64,000 bases of DNA from Bedellia somnulentella. Lineage: Eukaryota; Arthropoda; Insecta; Lepidoptera; Bedelliidae. Below, in pieces: positions 32,561 through 43,355 of the stretch (positions within the stretch are counted from its first letter, which is position 1; every line of letters starts with the position of its first letter). The notes under the pieces are model-generated. The model was not told the origin of the DNA. It saw only the letters and a program-made list of their open reading frames with translations, and ran no database searches. A program made the translations under genes and the position numbers. The DNA lies in assembly GCA_963576735.1 (NCBI GenBank), contig OY755176.1, positions 12,261,423 through 12,325,422 of the forward strand. The letters run 5' to 3'.

Positions 32561-33029
32561 ATTCGTCAATATAAAACAAAACCATACATTCTGGACGATT
32601 AACTGTCTGATGATGATGAGTCTAGCTGCAGTGCGATCTTTAGTAGTAACATCATACATTTATATATTATATTATACCATTATACTTATACAGAAACCAA
32701 AGGACAAACTTATGGGGCTAAAGTATTTTGTTCTTATAGTGTCTTTTCAACATAAAGTAAGTAATAGCAAAATTATCAAAGAAATTTTAACATTTCGTGC
32801 TGTTGATTTTTCTAGTGACATTTCGAAGTCCTTGGACGTTTTAAAATAGAGCGCGTAATAATTAAGGTGACCTTGTCAACGGCCGCACCATGACAGGTAC
32901 ACGAATGATATACTTAATTAAAACTTCCTGTCCCTAATTATCAAAAACTATTTCGTTGTACCGCAGGGAAATTACGTGGAAACTAACTCATTATCAATAC
33001 ACGCTCGTGTTAGTTTATATTCATGAAAT
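32561..33029. other. Intron sequence, unassigned
   Basis: A 79-residue frame (32610-32849) has no domain. Nothing else was seen. Confidence 0.35.
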
Positions 33030-33400
33030 AAAGAATATGCGGAATAGAAAATATGCTGTAGACCCCATTGCAAAGAACTCAAATTGCTAACACTACCTTC
33101 CATCTACATATTTGAGATCTGCAAACATGTGAAAAATAACCCTAATCTATTTCCTACCAAGCAAAATGTACCTATTAGCATTACACTTCGTAACAGAGAC
33201 AAGTTGACTCTGCCTTCCTCTAACCTTGTAATGCACGCATCTAGTCCACATTCTATGACAATAAAAATTTATAATAAACTGCCAAAACCTCTAAGAGAGG
33301 AAGCCACTATAGCTAATTTCTCAAAAAATCTTAAGGAGCTACTAATAAATAAATGCTATTATAGTCTAAGTGAATATCTCAATGATAAATTATAATTACT
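33030..33400 (+). pseudogene. Non-LTR reverse transcriptase C-terminal remnant
   Basis: The frame 33084-33395 (103 codons) reads LTLPSIYIFEICKHVKN, then ITLRNRDKLTLPSS, then SMTIKIYNKLPKPLRE, then LLINKCYYSLSEYLND. This LPSIYI...YNKLP...YYS arrangement is typical of the C-terminus of insect Jockey/CR1-like LINE proteins as I recall them. The RT core is absent and there is no obvious poly(A) tail, so this is a truncated remnant. The frame is open for over 100 codons, so it is not very old. Confidence 0.7.
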
Positions 33401-33895
33401 TCGTCCTCTCCTCTAATTGCTGTGCCCAACAGGGTCCACAATGCTGTAACATATTTACATACTTACCATCTAAGAAAACCATTGTGGAACGCAATAAATC
33501 TATTGAGTATTGAGTAAAATGGTTAATGTCAAAGTGCTTTACTTTATTTTCAATATATTTAATATACAATTTATTTATCATATTTTGAGTATATATATTA
33601 AATTTATGAGCACATAATTCAATATTCTTTTTGTTCACTACAAGTTGGCATTAACACATTTTTCTTTGAGACGCACATAAATTAACAAAAAGTCATCCAG
33701 TAAAAATTTACATACTTACCTTATGATTTCCCTTCTGTGATTGAAATAAATTATTAAAAAGATTGTTTACTTGGCGATTAATCAGTAAAAGATTTATCAG
33801 AATCAAAATAGATATTCTAACAATAAAAATAAGATATAGGCCAAGCAAAACTACGATTAGGCAATATCACCTAAAGTAGCAGGACCTAGGGCTGA
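33401..33895. other. Intron sequence, unassigned
   Basis: An 80-residue minus-strand frame (33396-33638) abuts the LINE remnant and has no domain. Confidence 0.3.
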
Positions 33896-34145
33896 ACATA
33901 CATACATATACTCACGGCTATAAATCCCTAGAAGGGGTAGCCAGAGCTAAGGACTTAGAAATTCCTCAGCCACTTTTGGAAGTTACGTGGGGTACGATTA
34001 GATGGTGAAATAAAGGTTGTTGGTGATGGGTCACCAACCGCATCGCCCTAAAATCCCTTTAAAGCCCCTATACCGTTAGTCGCCTTTTACGTACACCCAC
34101 CAGAAGAAATGGGGTAGTGCTATTCTAAGCCGGCACTACACAGCA
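33896..34145 (-). mobile_element. SINE B copy, complete
   Basis: Tail CATATACTCACGGCTATAAA to head GCTATTCTAAGCCGGCACTA. It is near consensus apart from an 8-bp insertion around GGGGTACGATTAGATGG. Confidence 0.85.
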
Positions 34146-34763
34146 GAAGTAGAACCTTTTTACAACAACTTGTTACAGCGACTTTCTTGGTATTGATTAG
34201 ATAATTCGGCGTTCGATCTGGAGTTAATCAGTTCGCTTAGAACAGGGTAAACTCACAAATTCAATTTGTAACATAGAAACTTTGGTAGCTACTTTTAAAA
34301 TAACAAAAGTGATGGAAGCATCGAGTTACTTTTAGAACACCCGATGTACTATGAATTTTGAATTTACTATTGTTTAGAAGCTAGTATTATTTACTTATAT
34401 GGTTTACTTTTTATTACATCTTATTTTGCTAATTGACTTATTTGTTTGACTTTACAGCCAATGAAATGAAATCATTTTTTGTTTATTAGAATCGAAATAC
34501 ATGTGGAAAATATGATGAAAATACTTTAATAATTAAACGAAAATGAAAAATACTTTCAAAGTATAACTTTTTGATGGGTGAAATAATGACTGGAAACAAT
34601 TTAAGAACTGTCCTAATTTACTTACTTATATCCATTTTTTCCCACCTTTATTTCCAAAGCCAGCTTTCTTAGTATCTATCTGTACTATATATTATTATAG
34701 TTCGTATTTATTCTGTCGCATAAAGTTTCACTTTAACTGAAAGTCCCATACCTCAACTTCCAG
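34146..34763. other. Intron sequence before exon 2
   Basis: AT-rich, unassigned. The acceptor tract (TACCTCAACTTCCAG) leads into exon 2. Confidence 0.4.
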
Positions 34764-34928
34764 AGTCGCCAAGAATACCGCACAGCCTTCCTGAACTACA
34801 GCCTGGCGCCGACCCCGGCCGCGTTGGCCACCTACTACGACTCTCACAACAACTACGTGCAACAGCTGACCGCGACCAACGCTATGCTGGACCAGTATCA
34901 TAAGTTTACTCTGCCTACTATACTACAG
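34764..34928 (+). CDS. Exon 2: F-BAR domain, central helix
   Basis: The exon is 165 bp, exactly 55 codons, phase 0 on both sides, bounded by CTTCCAG and CAG|GTAATTG. The translation contains EYRTAFLNYSLAPTPAALAT, then YYDSHNNYVQQLTATNAMLD, then QYHKFTLPTILQ. The HNxYV...L...QY...TLP..L pattern aligns without gaps to the equivalent part of FES/FER F-BAR domains as I remember them. This is the best family evidence in the window. There is strong GC and codon contrast with the flanking intron. A decayed second copy lies 280 bp downstream. Confidence 0.85.
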
Positions 34929-35207
34929 GTAATTGTCGGTTTTATATATGTATATAGAGAACTAAAGCAACAAAGATTATTATGTATCGTAAAAGATTCA
35001 GTACTGCGACTGACAGCGAAGTAAATGTATGACAAACAAAAGTCTAAACATTAAATCAATCGTTCATATATACTATGCTATGATAAAATCTGTTTTAGAT
35101 AACATCTTTAATAATGATGGAATCTGTCTGTACCCACAAATTCAGATGAAGTGGAAAGAAAATAAAATAAAATTAATATTTACAAAAACACAGTTTTACA
35201 AAAGCAA

Positions 35208-35297
35208 ATACTCCGACAACAACTATGAGCAGTAGCTGACCGCCACCAATGCTGGACCAGTACCATAAGTTCACCATGCCTACTATACTGAGGGTAT
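35208..35297 (+). pseudogene. Decayed duplicate of the 3' half of exon 2
   Basis: About 90 bp match 34837-34935, including the ACAACAACTA, CAGTA/TCATAAGTT and GCCTACTATACT blocks and a GT at the donor position. The copy has a 3-bp deletion, substitutions and an in-frame stop (TAG replacing the codon before CTGACC). The match continues past the exon end only as GGTATTG. The copy is not a spliced retrocopy, because exon 3 does not follow. Confidence 0.8.
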
Positions 35298-35570
35298 TGT
35301 ATCAAAATGACCCAGCCGATCGGCTGGTTGATGATACTCTGGGTCGGAACCTCTGGTGGAGGCTCTGGCGATAATTGCACGATCCACAGTTCGCCCGCCC
35401 AAATACAAATAAGCAAATTACTCACCAGCAGGAGCAGGCTTATTCACAGTACGAGTGGATATTGGCAGCAAACGATAGGTATTCTTCACACCACGCGGCC
35501 GTCGACAGTCGACCCAACTGGGGACGTTATATTCAGCAACACACACACACACGTTCAGGTTAAAGATTCT
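35298..35570 (+). other. GC-richer block of unknown origin
   Basis: This block follows the decayed exon. One frame gives NDPADRLVDDTLGRNLWWRL, then after a stop QFARPNTNKQITHQQEQAYS and SRPNWGRYIQQ. I do not recognise the family. It ends in an (AC)n run. It could be a fragment of an unknown transposon ORF or of an exon copied from elsewhere. Confidence 0.4.
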
Positions 35571-35880
35571 TGCACAGATATTAGCATAACCCAAATAGTA
35601 CGAAAATAATTGAAAGATCTTGGGAAAATATTAAATTTTCTAACGGGCAATTTGAATCGCTGCACACGCACGGGAAGCAGCCATTACACTTGCCGCGGTA
35701 GACAATTCGTAAACTCTCATTCGTGTGCCCTTTGCATTGGGCGTTGCTGATTGGTTGAGCGAGCGAATTAATATTTGCTGTATATAATTTCGCAGCAAAT
35801 TCGAATATACCATACCATACCATCATCGTAGCACAACTCAATGGTATCATGATAAATTTGTGAATGCAAAACGTGTTAAG
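35571..35880. other. Intron sequence, unassigned
   Basis: A 100-residue minus-strand frame (35581-35883) has no recognised domain. Nothing else was seen. Confidence 0.3.
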
Positions 35881-36205
35881 CAACCGTGATAGTCTAATGG
35901 GTAATACGACCGCCCGTCAATGCAGACAAGCGTGAGTTCAAATCTTGGGTCAGCCTACACCAATTTGTCTTTTCGAAAGTCATATGTGTGGTTAATTTAT
36001 CATGGTTGTTAACAGTGAGGGTAAACATCGTGAGGAAACCCACATAGCGAAGTTGTACTTAGTGTGTCAGTGTATTCGTTCCTAATGGCGAGGGGTCTGC
36101 CCATTATCTTGTGAAGTACACTATCCAAGCGTGAGTACTCTGAATATCAGATGGCAATGTCACGTGATGATCAAAAGTATTAGTACCTCTGCCAACTACC
36201 ATTTG
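35881..36205 (+). mobile_element. SINE A copy, 3' end lost
   Basis: The head (ACCGTGATAGTCTAATGGGT, GAGTTCAAATCTTGGG) and body continue to GTACCTCTGCCAAC, where the CCCCTTCGGGG end and tail are replaced by unrelated sequence. Substitutions indicate moderate age. Confidence 0.8.
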
Positions 36206-36398
36206 TTGGTTGGCCGACTCACGATTACTACCGAGACCAAAGGTTAGTGTGCCCTCCGAAGCACAGAATCATCTTAATTTTCGGATAGTCAGATAATTCA
36301 AGTCTGTTACATCCTTCGAAACTTGGTTAAATCTTACAAATGAAATTTGTGACTTTACTTACCGGGGATCAAACTCTGGACTGCGGACTGCTCAACTC

Positions 36399-36735
36399 AA
36401 ACTAAACTTTCTCTCCGTATATCCACGAAGGGGTGGGGTGACAGAGACTAACACTGCTGAACAACACGTGAAATTTGAGTCACCTGTTATTCAGAGTATC
36501 CACGTTTTGCTTGGATAATGCATTCACGTGATGGCCACACAACTAATTCCACTTAATACAACTTAGACATGTTGATTTTCTAATGATGTTTTCCCTCACC
36601 ATTACAAATCTCGACAAATAACCCCACATATGAATTAAGAAAATACACAATGGCGTAGGCCTGCCTCAAATTTTGAATTCGCGTCTCTTAAATGAGATTC
36701 TGCGGTTATAACACTGATCTATCACGGCTGTTACT
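36399..36735 (-). mobile_element. SINE A copy, old
   Basis: Diverged throughout but collinear with the family, from the CCACGAAGGGGTGG end to GATAGATCA near 36725 on the minus strand. Together with the plus copy at 35881 it makes an inverted SINE A pair about 200 bp apart. Confidence 0.7.
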
Positions 36736-37260
36736 CAGTTATAAAATAATATCGCATATATAAAAATATGGCATAATTTCTTTTAAAATACGTTATATAT
36801 CACATGTATATAACTTGAAATATTTTACGTTGGTATATCACTTGAAAAACGTATCGTAAAATTAAACTATCGAAAAAAATCCTGAGTGATTTTCATCATG
36901 CAATCGTGTATGGTCCATTGAATATTACATGATTGAACGAATGGAAAAACGATGTTTTTAAGCAATTTACGGTAATTTGAGGCTCTTCAATTTTACTTCA
37001 ATTAAAGAGTTTCCGTTGCAATAAATCTTTACACAAAATACAATAGGAGTGTTTGTTTGTAATATTCAAATATTCACTTTTAACTAAGTGCATATTCTTG
37101 CATCTTTAAACGGTTTATACAGAATAGACTATGATAATAATATGATAAACAGTTTTGGAAGGTGAGATCGATAAATTAATTATTTACATATACCAAGCCA
37201 TCATTTTATTATTTTGTCTGTCAATATATCTGTTTGTTGGCTCCAGCCATTATGATGGGA
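36736..37260. other. Intron sequence, unassigned
   Basis: AT-rich. Nothing recognised. Confidence 0.35.
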
Positions 37261-37450
37261 CTTTGACTTGTATATAGCTGATTTAGTAAGAAGTAACTAC
37301 GATCTCACAAAAGCTATGTTTTATGCTTTGAATACCCGTGCGAAGCTAGGGGTTGTCACTAGCAGTTTCATATATTTTAAGTTAGCAATTTTGTTGCCTT
37401 ATTGTGGGTATACTAGCTTTCGTCCTCGCAATCATTCGTCTTATCGTATT
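37261..37450 (+). repeat. Possible end of an interspersed repeat
   Basis: ATACCCGTGCGAAGCTAGGG followed by TCACTAGCAG resembles the end motif found also at about 51230-51275 (CTACCCGTGCGAAGGCGGGC). By recall these mark the 3' side of a common lepidopteran repeat. Confidence 0.4.
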
Positions 37451-37469
37451 GTTTTTTTTTTCGTAAATT

Positions 37470-37550
37470 CGTATTTACCCGAGGTCGCGGGTTCGATTCC
37501 CGCCTGTGTCGAAATTTTTCTTTCCTTTATTTATTCTTTATTTTTTAGTA
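37470..37550 (+). mobile_element. SINE D fragment, copy 3
   Basis: Only the T arm and 3' part remain (GAGGTCGCGGGTTCGATTCC, then TTTTTCTTTCCTTTATTTAT). It lacks acceptor 5' and D-arm sequence. Confidence 0.7.
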
Positions 37551-37551
37551 A

Positions 37552-37708
37552 CAAACGTTCAAACCGTAACAAAACGTATCCTTGAAAGAGTGGCAGAGGT
37601 AGTAATACTTCTGAGCATCACGTTTTTTATTGCACAATGCATTCAATTGATTGTAAGCAGGCCTATTTCTGTTTTTTACGAATACACTGTTACTTTACCA
37701 TAGCAAAT
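37552..37708 (-). mobile_element. SINE A fragment, old
   Basis: CAAACGTTCAAACCG, AGAGTGGCAGAGGTAGTAAT and ACGAATACACTGTTACTTTA mark a diverged, deleted copy. Confidence 0.65.
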
Positions 37709-38077
37709 TTGTAATTAAACCCAGACATACATTACAATATATCCCAATTCGGTGTGAACTTATTATAAAAAAAAACTTTGTGTTTAAGTTTGTAGTATGA
37801 TATTCAATGTGGCTGGAAATACATAATTAATTGAAATTCTGTTGCGCTCCAAACTTCCAAAAAATATGTAATAAATAGTTAATTACGAATTTCTAGTCAT
37901 TTTATTTTAGAGGAGGGAATCGTAACACTTTATGCTATTTAATACTTCAAATTGAGGACTAGTTTTTGTACACATTTTAAGACCCCTTTTAAGATAAAAT
38001 TTTGAGAGCCATTAAAATTGGAAATATATTTACAAAAACCAATATATTTAATTTCGTTTTGTTACATTAAATATATG

Positions 38078-38312
38078 CTGTGTAGTGTCAGCTTAGAATA
38101 GTACTAACGCATTTCTTCCCGAGGGTATTGTAAGAAGTAACTTCGGGTATTCGGACTTTTCAAATAATTATCAGATGATGTGGCTAGAGACCCTTCACTA
38201 AGAAGCCTTTATTTTGTAATCTTGCCCGTTTTTCTGCCAGAATTTCTAACTCTGAAGCTCTGGCTACCTCTTTTTGGGATTTATAGCCGTGCGTATATGT
38301 ATATATGTTTGT
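38078..38312 (+). mobile_element. SINE B copy, diverged
   Basis: Head TGTAGTGTCAGCTTAGAATA, middle GATGTGGCTAGAGACCCTTC, tail GGGATTTATAGCCGTGCGTA. Confidence 0.8.
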
Positions 38313-38357
38313 AACATTATATTTGCCTACATCTTTGAACAAATAAATTAATTCTAA

Positions 38358-39074
38358 CGAAAATCACTGACGCTTAAGTAAATATAATGTTTAGTTAAAC
38401 GTAATTCCCTGTATTAACAGGCTTATTTGAGGATTCGAACAATACCACGAATTACTAACTACGTCGAGATAGTCAATTACATATGAATGTTTGGAAACCA
38501 CAGACTGTAGCTATGAATAATTTGAGGTGTCATATTAATAGGGACTAATGACAAGAATAGGTGTTTGTAGGTAAGTGTTTCATCATCATATAGTTACGAA
38601 AATCACTGACGCTTAAGTAAATATAATGTTTAGTTAAACGTAATTCCCTGTATTAACAGGCTTATTTGAGGATTCGAACAATACCACGAATTACTAACTA
38701 CGTCGAGATAGTCAATTACATATGAATGTTTGGAAACCACAGACTGTAGCTATGAATAATTTGAGGTGTCATATTAATAGGGACTAATGACAAGAATAGG
38801 TGTTTGTAGGTAAGTGTTTCATCATCATATAGTTACGAAAATCACTGACGCTTAAGTAAATATAATGTTTAGTTAAACGTAATTCCCTGTATTAACAGGC
38901 TTATTTGAGGATTCGAACAATACCACGAATTACTAACTACGTCGAGATAGTCAATTACATATGAATGTTTGGAAACCACAGACTGTAGCTATGAATAATT
39001 TGAGGTGTCATATTAATAGGGACTAATGACAAGAATAGGTGTTTGTAGGTAAGTGTTTCATCATCATATAGTTA
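38358..39074. repeat. Three perfect tandem copies of a 239-bp unit
   Basis: The units start at 38358, 38597 and 38836, all with CGAAAATCACTGACGC, and run to 39074. I compared the three units line by line and saw no difference. The sequence after the last unit diverges at once (GTTATGATCTG in place of GTTACGAAAA). The unit has no long frame and no similarity to the SINE families here. It is a young tandem duplication, a satellite-type seed or an assembly artefact. Confidence 0.92.
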
Positions 39075-40014
39075 TGATCTGCTGCCACTCTAGAACTCTT
39101 TGCTCTAACAGCTAAATAAATAAAGATATATATGGATACCTCCCACCAACAATACTTTATTGGGTAACTTCACCATATAACAGATTATATTTATTGTTGT
39201 TGTTTATTGGTACTTTTAATTTATTTAATGTTTTTGTTATGCAGAATTTAATAAAATATTTGCAAAATGCATTACTTTGAGCAAAGGTTTATTGTAATCC
39301 GTACAATTTTCGTTTATAGTGGTCTAAAGCTTCTTCTTTCCGCATCTACATATAGACGGTTCACGTAATGAATTGAATATTGATTAAAAATGCGTCCTTG
39401 CAAAACGTATACCTTTAATTTACCTTGGCATTTTTTTGCTGTTAAGATAGAATCGTGACGATGATAAATAGTAAAATAAATTATCGGATAAATATAAATT
39501 TTCATTCGTGTATAAATAATAAAATTCTTATTCTAACGTGAATATGAGATTAATTACCATACATAACCTATAAGATTCAAATAGCTTTCAAAAATATCCA
39601 GCTAAAACAACATCGCAGAAGTAATTGCAGGCTGAGATAAAATATATAGCCAATGATTCTTGACTAGGATTTTAAGAGTCATCTCATAAGATTGATCACC
39701 TCATTTCACCACATTGGGCGGGCCATTTTCCGTGACCAAAAAGTAATTTGCTTTTTCTTCACGCCACTTAATTTCTGTCTTTTTTGAGACGATTTGAGGC
39801 CTATGTTTCACGTTATTCGTTGATCGTTGACGTTGATCCATGAAAAAAGTACATACTGTAGTTTTTCTGATTCAAGATAGATTTTAGCTTAGAAAACAAA
39901 AAAACATAGGATATATTCAATGCAGTTTAAATATACGGGAAGGGTTTCTATGGGTAATTTTAAAGTAAAAATCTTTGATTTTTTTCTCTTTAACTGGGGT
40001 TTACAGAAAAAGCT
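39075..40014. other. Intron sequence, unassigned
   Basis: The 63-residue minus frame (39314-39505) has no domain. Nothing else was seen. Confidence 0.35.
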
Positions 40015-40165
40015 TTAATGACGATATTCGTTGCCGAGCATGCAGACGACTAGCTTCTGGGTCTGAAGGTCACAGATTCGAATCCTAATATATTCGAGTT
40101 AGTATTCTTTACCATAGGTCATTCATATCCGTACATATTTATTTAATTATTTATTCGTGATTTTC
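40015..40165 (+). mobile_element. SINE C-like copy, diverged
   Basis: GACGATATTCGTTGCCGAGC, the CGACTAGCTTCTGGGTC block and CAGATTCGAATCCTAATAT match the SINE C tRNA-like head at 52983. The 3' body is largely different. Confidence 0.55.
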
Positions 40166-40669
40166 TGTAAATGCTACCGTCATGTTTTTACAGATACCGT
40201 CACCTACAATTTTTAAAAGCAATGTCTCATTCATCGTTTACCTTCAAGCGATGCACATAGTATACATACATGTATAATGCAGTCTTCAAATTTCATTTCA
40301 AGTGACTTCAATGCAAACGACATATTCAATTCCAGTTGGAAACTCCGAAGCTTTGAGTGACTTGCCTTCGCTCACCTATCTTGTAAATCGGTTTATGGCA
40401 TGGCACATATCTCTTGAAGAGAATGCTATTGGGGGTAAATATTGGTGAATCACCCGCATTTCTCTGTAAAACACGTATTATCAATTTTCTTCACTTTCAT
40501 TTATTTAATTTATATAATTTTATATGTATGTATATAATATTTTAACTGAATTCAATAAAAATAATCCTTCATTCTGCCACTTTTTCAAACTTCAAATTTC
40601 CATGCTATGCATACATTTATAATTTTTAAATTTCATACTATACTTGACAAAATTATTAGCTGTAACTCA
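40166..40669. other. Intron sequence, unassigned
   Basis: Nothing recognised. Confidence 0.3.
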
Positions 40670-40790
40670 AACTCAACTTTCATACTGTATCCCCGTGGCA
40701 AAGGTACTCCCGAATGTCACGTTACATTTATATCATTGTTCTGCGTACCCGCAATATAATTCATGCAAAATCTACTAGAATTGATTCATG
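40670..40790 (-). mobile_element. SINE A fragment, very diverged
   Basis: The order ATCCCCGTGGCAAAGGTACT, GAATGTCACGT and TGCGTACCCGCA follows SINE A, with many changes. Confidence 0.5.
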
Positions 40791-41744
40791 AATTTTAATA
40801 CTTCTTACCATTTGGACCCCTTGGATCCATTTAAGGTCCACTGTTTTCTATAAACATAATAATTGTGATTGGCCATAAATCCACAAAACTATGTCATTCA
40901 AAATAAATAAGACATTCTATATAACTTTCTATCACTAGTGGCATAATCTGTCTGAATTTCTAATCAAAGATTCATCAAGACTTAATCTCAAATAGGAGAA
41001 ATGTTACGAATAACTTCATTCATTCAGTAGTTACATTCGACTGGAAATACGAAGAACATCTGCTTTCATTCAGCTCGTAAGCTGACTCAGATTTAATTGA
41101 GTTTGGAACGGGACGTTCGGAATTCAAAAGTTATATACTGTAGATACTTTTGAAGTGCATCTCAGTATTTAATTAAAGAACACAGAATTTAATATTACAT
41201 TGACTTCGGATACAAAGTTTCGTTGAGGCGTTTGTAGAGTAACATCAACCAATCAATAGAGAGTAAAATAAATTCAATCAATTGCAGGTATAAGTTTAAA
41301 TAAGTTGGAAACTTTTCTAACACTAGTGAATTTCTTTGAGTCTACCTGTAACGTTTATCCTCCTATTGATTCTTTCAAGAAACGTTCTTTTTGAGAATTT
41401 TAATGTTTACATTCTTCTTTCTTTGACAAAATTGGATTCGTTTTCGTTGAGAGAGAGTGACACATTTTTCGTAATGTTTTTTTCAAATATCCCAAGCGTA
41501 CGGTGTAGGCGATGGAAATATCGATCTCGCACCCTTATTTATATTAAAATATCTTGTAGCGAATATTTAACGGATTATTTTAAACAGAGATTAATGAACG
41601 GAAATATGTAATTTTTCCTAGGTTTTTTACAATTTTATATTTACTTTGTCATTTTATAAAACTAAAAAAGTAGCAATCGGTATACTTGGTTTTCAGTTGG
41701 GTATTTTGTTTAGGCAATGTAATTGCTATCGTTTTTTAAACTGG
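40791..41744. other. Intron sequence, unassigned
   Basis: The 91-residue frame at 41336-41611 has no recognised domain and no supporting signals. Confidence 0.3.
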
Positions 41745-41945
41745 TTACAACAGCTGGGTAGTCTTAGAGTAACACAGCTCTAGTAACATGGCTGGCACGA
41801 GCGACCTTTTAACTAGATATCTACCAGCTACCTCTTTGGCACTTACATAGTATAGTATACTTTTATCTCATTCTAACCGACATCGACAGGGTAAATAAAA
41901 TAACGCTTGTGCAATATTATATTCTGAAAACACAAGGTAATATTA
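41745..41945 (-). repeat. Dispersed repeat, partner of 11400-11600
   Basis: Reverse-complement match to 11400-11600 through GGCACGAGCGACC, the AGATATC region, GGCACTTAC and ATCTCATTCTAACC. No coding capacity was seen. Confidence 0.55.
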
Positions 41946-42281
41946 TTATCTTGTGAAAAAAAAAACAATTGGAAGATGCGATTAGCTGTCACAACCTTCT
42001 ACGCTTCTTACTATCATCTTTTTTTATTATAAACGCTGACAATGCCATCATGGAAGAAAAACATGTTTTTAATCACAATATATAAGTTTGTAGTAACAAA
42101 TAGATTGGAAACTGTTTTTTGCATTGAACACCGTTTTCAATATCCGTGTTATCCATACATGTCAGTTCTATTAAAAGCGGGTATAATTATCATTGTTACG
42201 AGGAAACTAAATTCTTATTCTAATTTTTTTTTCCCTAGAAATAGGTAATATGGCAAAACAAAGTTTGTCGGTTTAACTACT
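41946..42281. other. Intron sequence, unassigned
   Basis: The 68-residue frame at 42042-42248 has no domain. Confidence 0.3.
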
Positions 42282-42425
42282 ACATACATACCCTCACGCC
42301 ATCAGTTCGCATAGGGGTGGGCAGAGCCTATCGATCGCCACTTTGTACGATCCTGGCAAACCTGTCTAGCTTCATATACATCGATCAATCTCTTTATACA
42401 TGCCCTTTTATTCTTCAAACTCAAT
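42282..42425 (-). mobile_element. RTE-like LINE 3' fragment
   Basis: CATACCCTCACGCCATCAGT, GGTGGGCAGAGCCTATCGAT and TGCCCTTTTATTCTTC match the LINE 3' end in minus orientation. Confidence 0.75.
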
Positions 42426-42741
42426 ATGAGGGTAAGATAAACAATACAGAATTTTTGAGTACTAACGCCAAAGTTAAATTAACTTTTTGAAACTTTCGAG
42501 AATAAAACAGTCAGTTCACATTTATCCGAGGCGTTCGAGTTACAAAACATGTAAAATTATTCACTTTCAGTATTCTGTATCCGCATTCAACTCTACTATT
42601 ATGAATCCTCGTTTACTATTAAATTTGTAAGTGGTTCGGAATTTAATAATGTCCATTGGTGTCAATCTATGACGATTCCGTTGTACTAAAATATACTATA
42701 TATAAAAATAACTCTTCCATTTTTGTGTGTGAGAGCTAAGA
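42426..42741. other. Intron sequence, unassigned
   Basis: Nothing recognised. Confidence 0.3.
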
Positions 42742-42802
42742 TGCTGGACTGAGAATGGGTGGATTCTTCATTAAATGCCTCTTAAATGTTGACGATAAAT
42801 AT
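42742..42802 (+). mobile_element. Internal fragment of the RTE-like LINE (RT motif C region)
   Basis: GGACTGAGAATGGGTGGATT, then AAATGCCTCTTAAATGTTGA, matches 58919-58970 of the full-length LINE. That is the LRMGGFVIKCLLYADD segment just before and including motif C. Flanks are unrelated, so this is an internal piece left after deletions. Confidence 0.7.
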
Positions 42803-42990
42803 GATTTGCATTGAATATATCATATAAGCCTTAAAAGAAAGAGAATGAGTATTTGAAAAATAAACAAAAAGTATGGTTAACATATAGTTCTAAATGTAAT
42901 TAGAATACAAAATTTATAGAAATTGAAGGTAAGACAGTTTAACTTGTTAAAAGTATTTGAGAACTTTATTTAGTAGGGATAGAAATGAAA

Positions 42991-43196
42991 ACATAACATA
43001 ACATAACATAAACGTTCACGCCGAATATCCCCGAAGGGGTTGGCAGAGGTACTAATACTTCTCAACATCACGTTACTTTGTCACCTGTTGTTCAGAGTAC
43101 CCACGTTTTGCATGGACAGTGTACTCACGTGATAGGGGGCAGGCCTATCGCCGTTTTGTACGAATAGACTGTCACATGACTTAGTACAACTCAGCC
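42991..43196 (-). mobile_element. SINE A copy, 3' half
   Basis: Tail repeats (ACATAACATAACATAACATA), then near-consensus body to AGTACAACTCAGCC, where it meets the hairpin element at 43197. The tRNA-like half is missing. Confidence 0.85.
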
Positions 43197-43355
43197 ATTG
43201 CGAGTTCACGACACCTATTTATCACGTTACCGTTTCCCAGTCTTGTTTCGATGTTTTCATTACAGTTTTCATTTCTCACGATGTTGGCATAATGAAAACA
43301 TCGAAACAAGACTGGGAAAGGGTAACGTGATAAATGGGTGTCGTGAACTCGCAAT
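43197..43355. mobile_element. Hairpin element, 66-bp arms
   Basis: The arms 43197-43262 and 43290-43355 are reverse complements with two mismatches, around a 27-nt loop. They start ATTGCGAGTTCACGACACC. The element abuts the truncated SINE A. A plus-strand frame (43198-43416) is incidental. It could be a solo fold-back MITE or an inverted duplication formed during repair. Confidence 0.85.

Noticed and set aside
34824..35024. Open frame reading through the exon 2 donor
   Set aside because: Translation past 34928 is intron read-through. The CAG|GTAATTG donor and phase-0 join to exon 3 are preferred.
38358..39074. CRISPR-like or regulatory array
   Set aside because: The units are 239 bp, adjoining and identical, without spacers. 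The context is a eukaryotic intron, so a tandem duplication is the simple reading.
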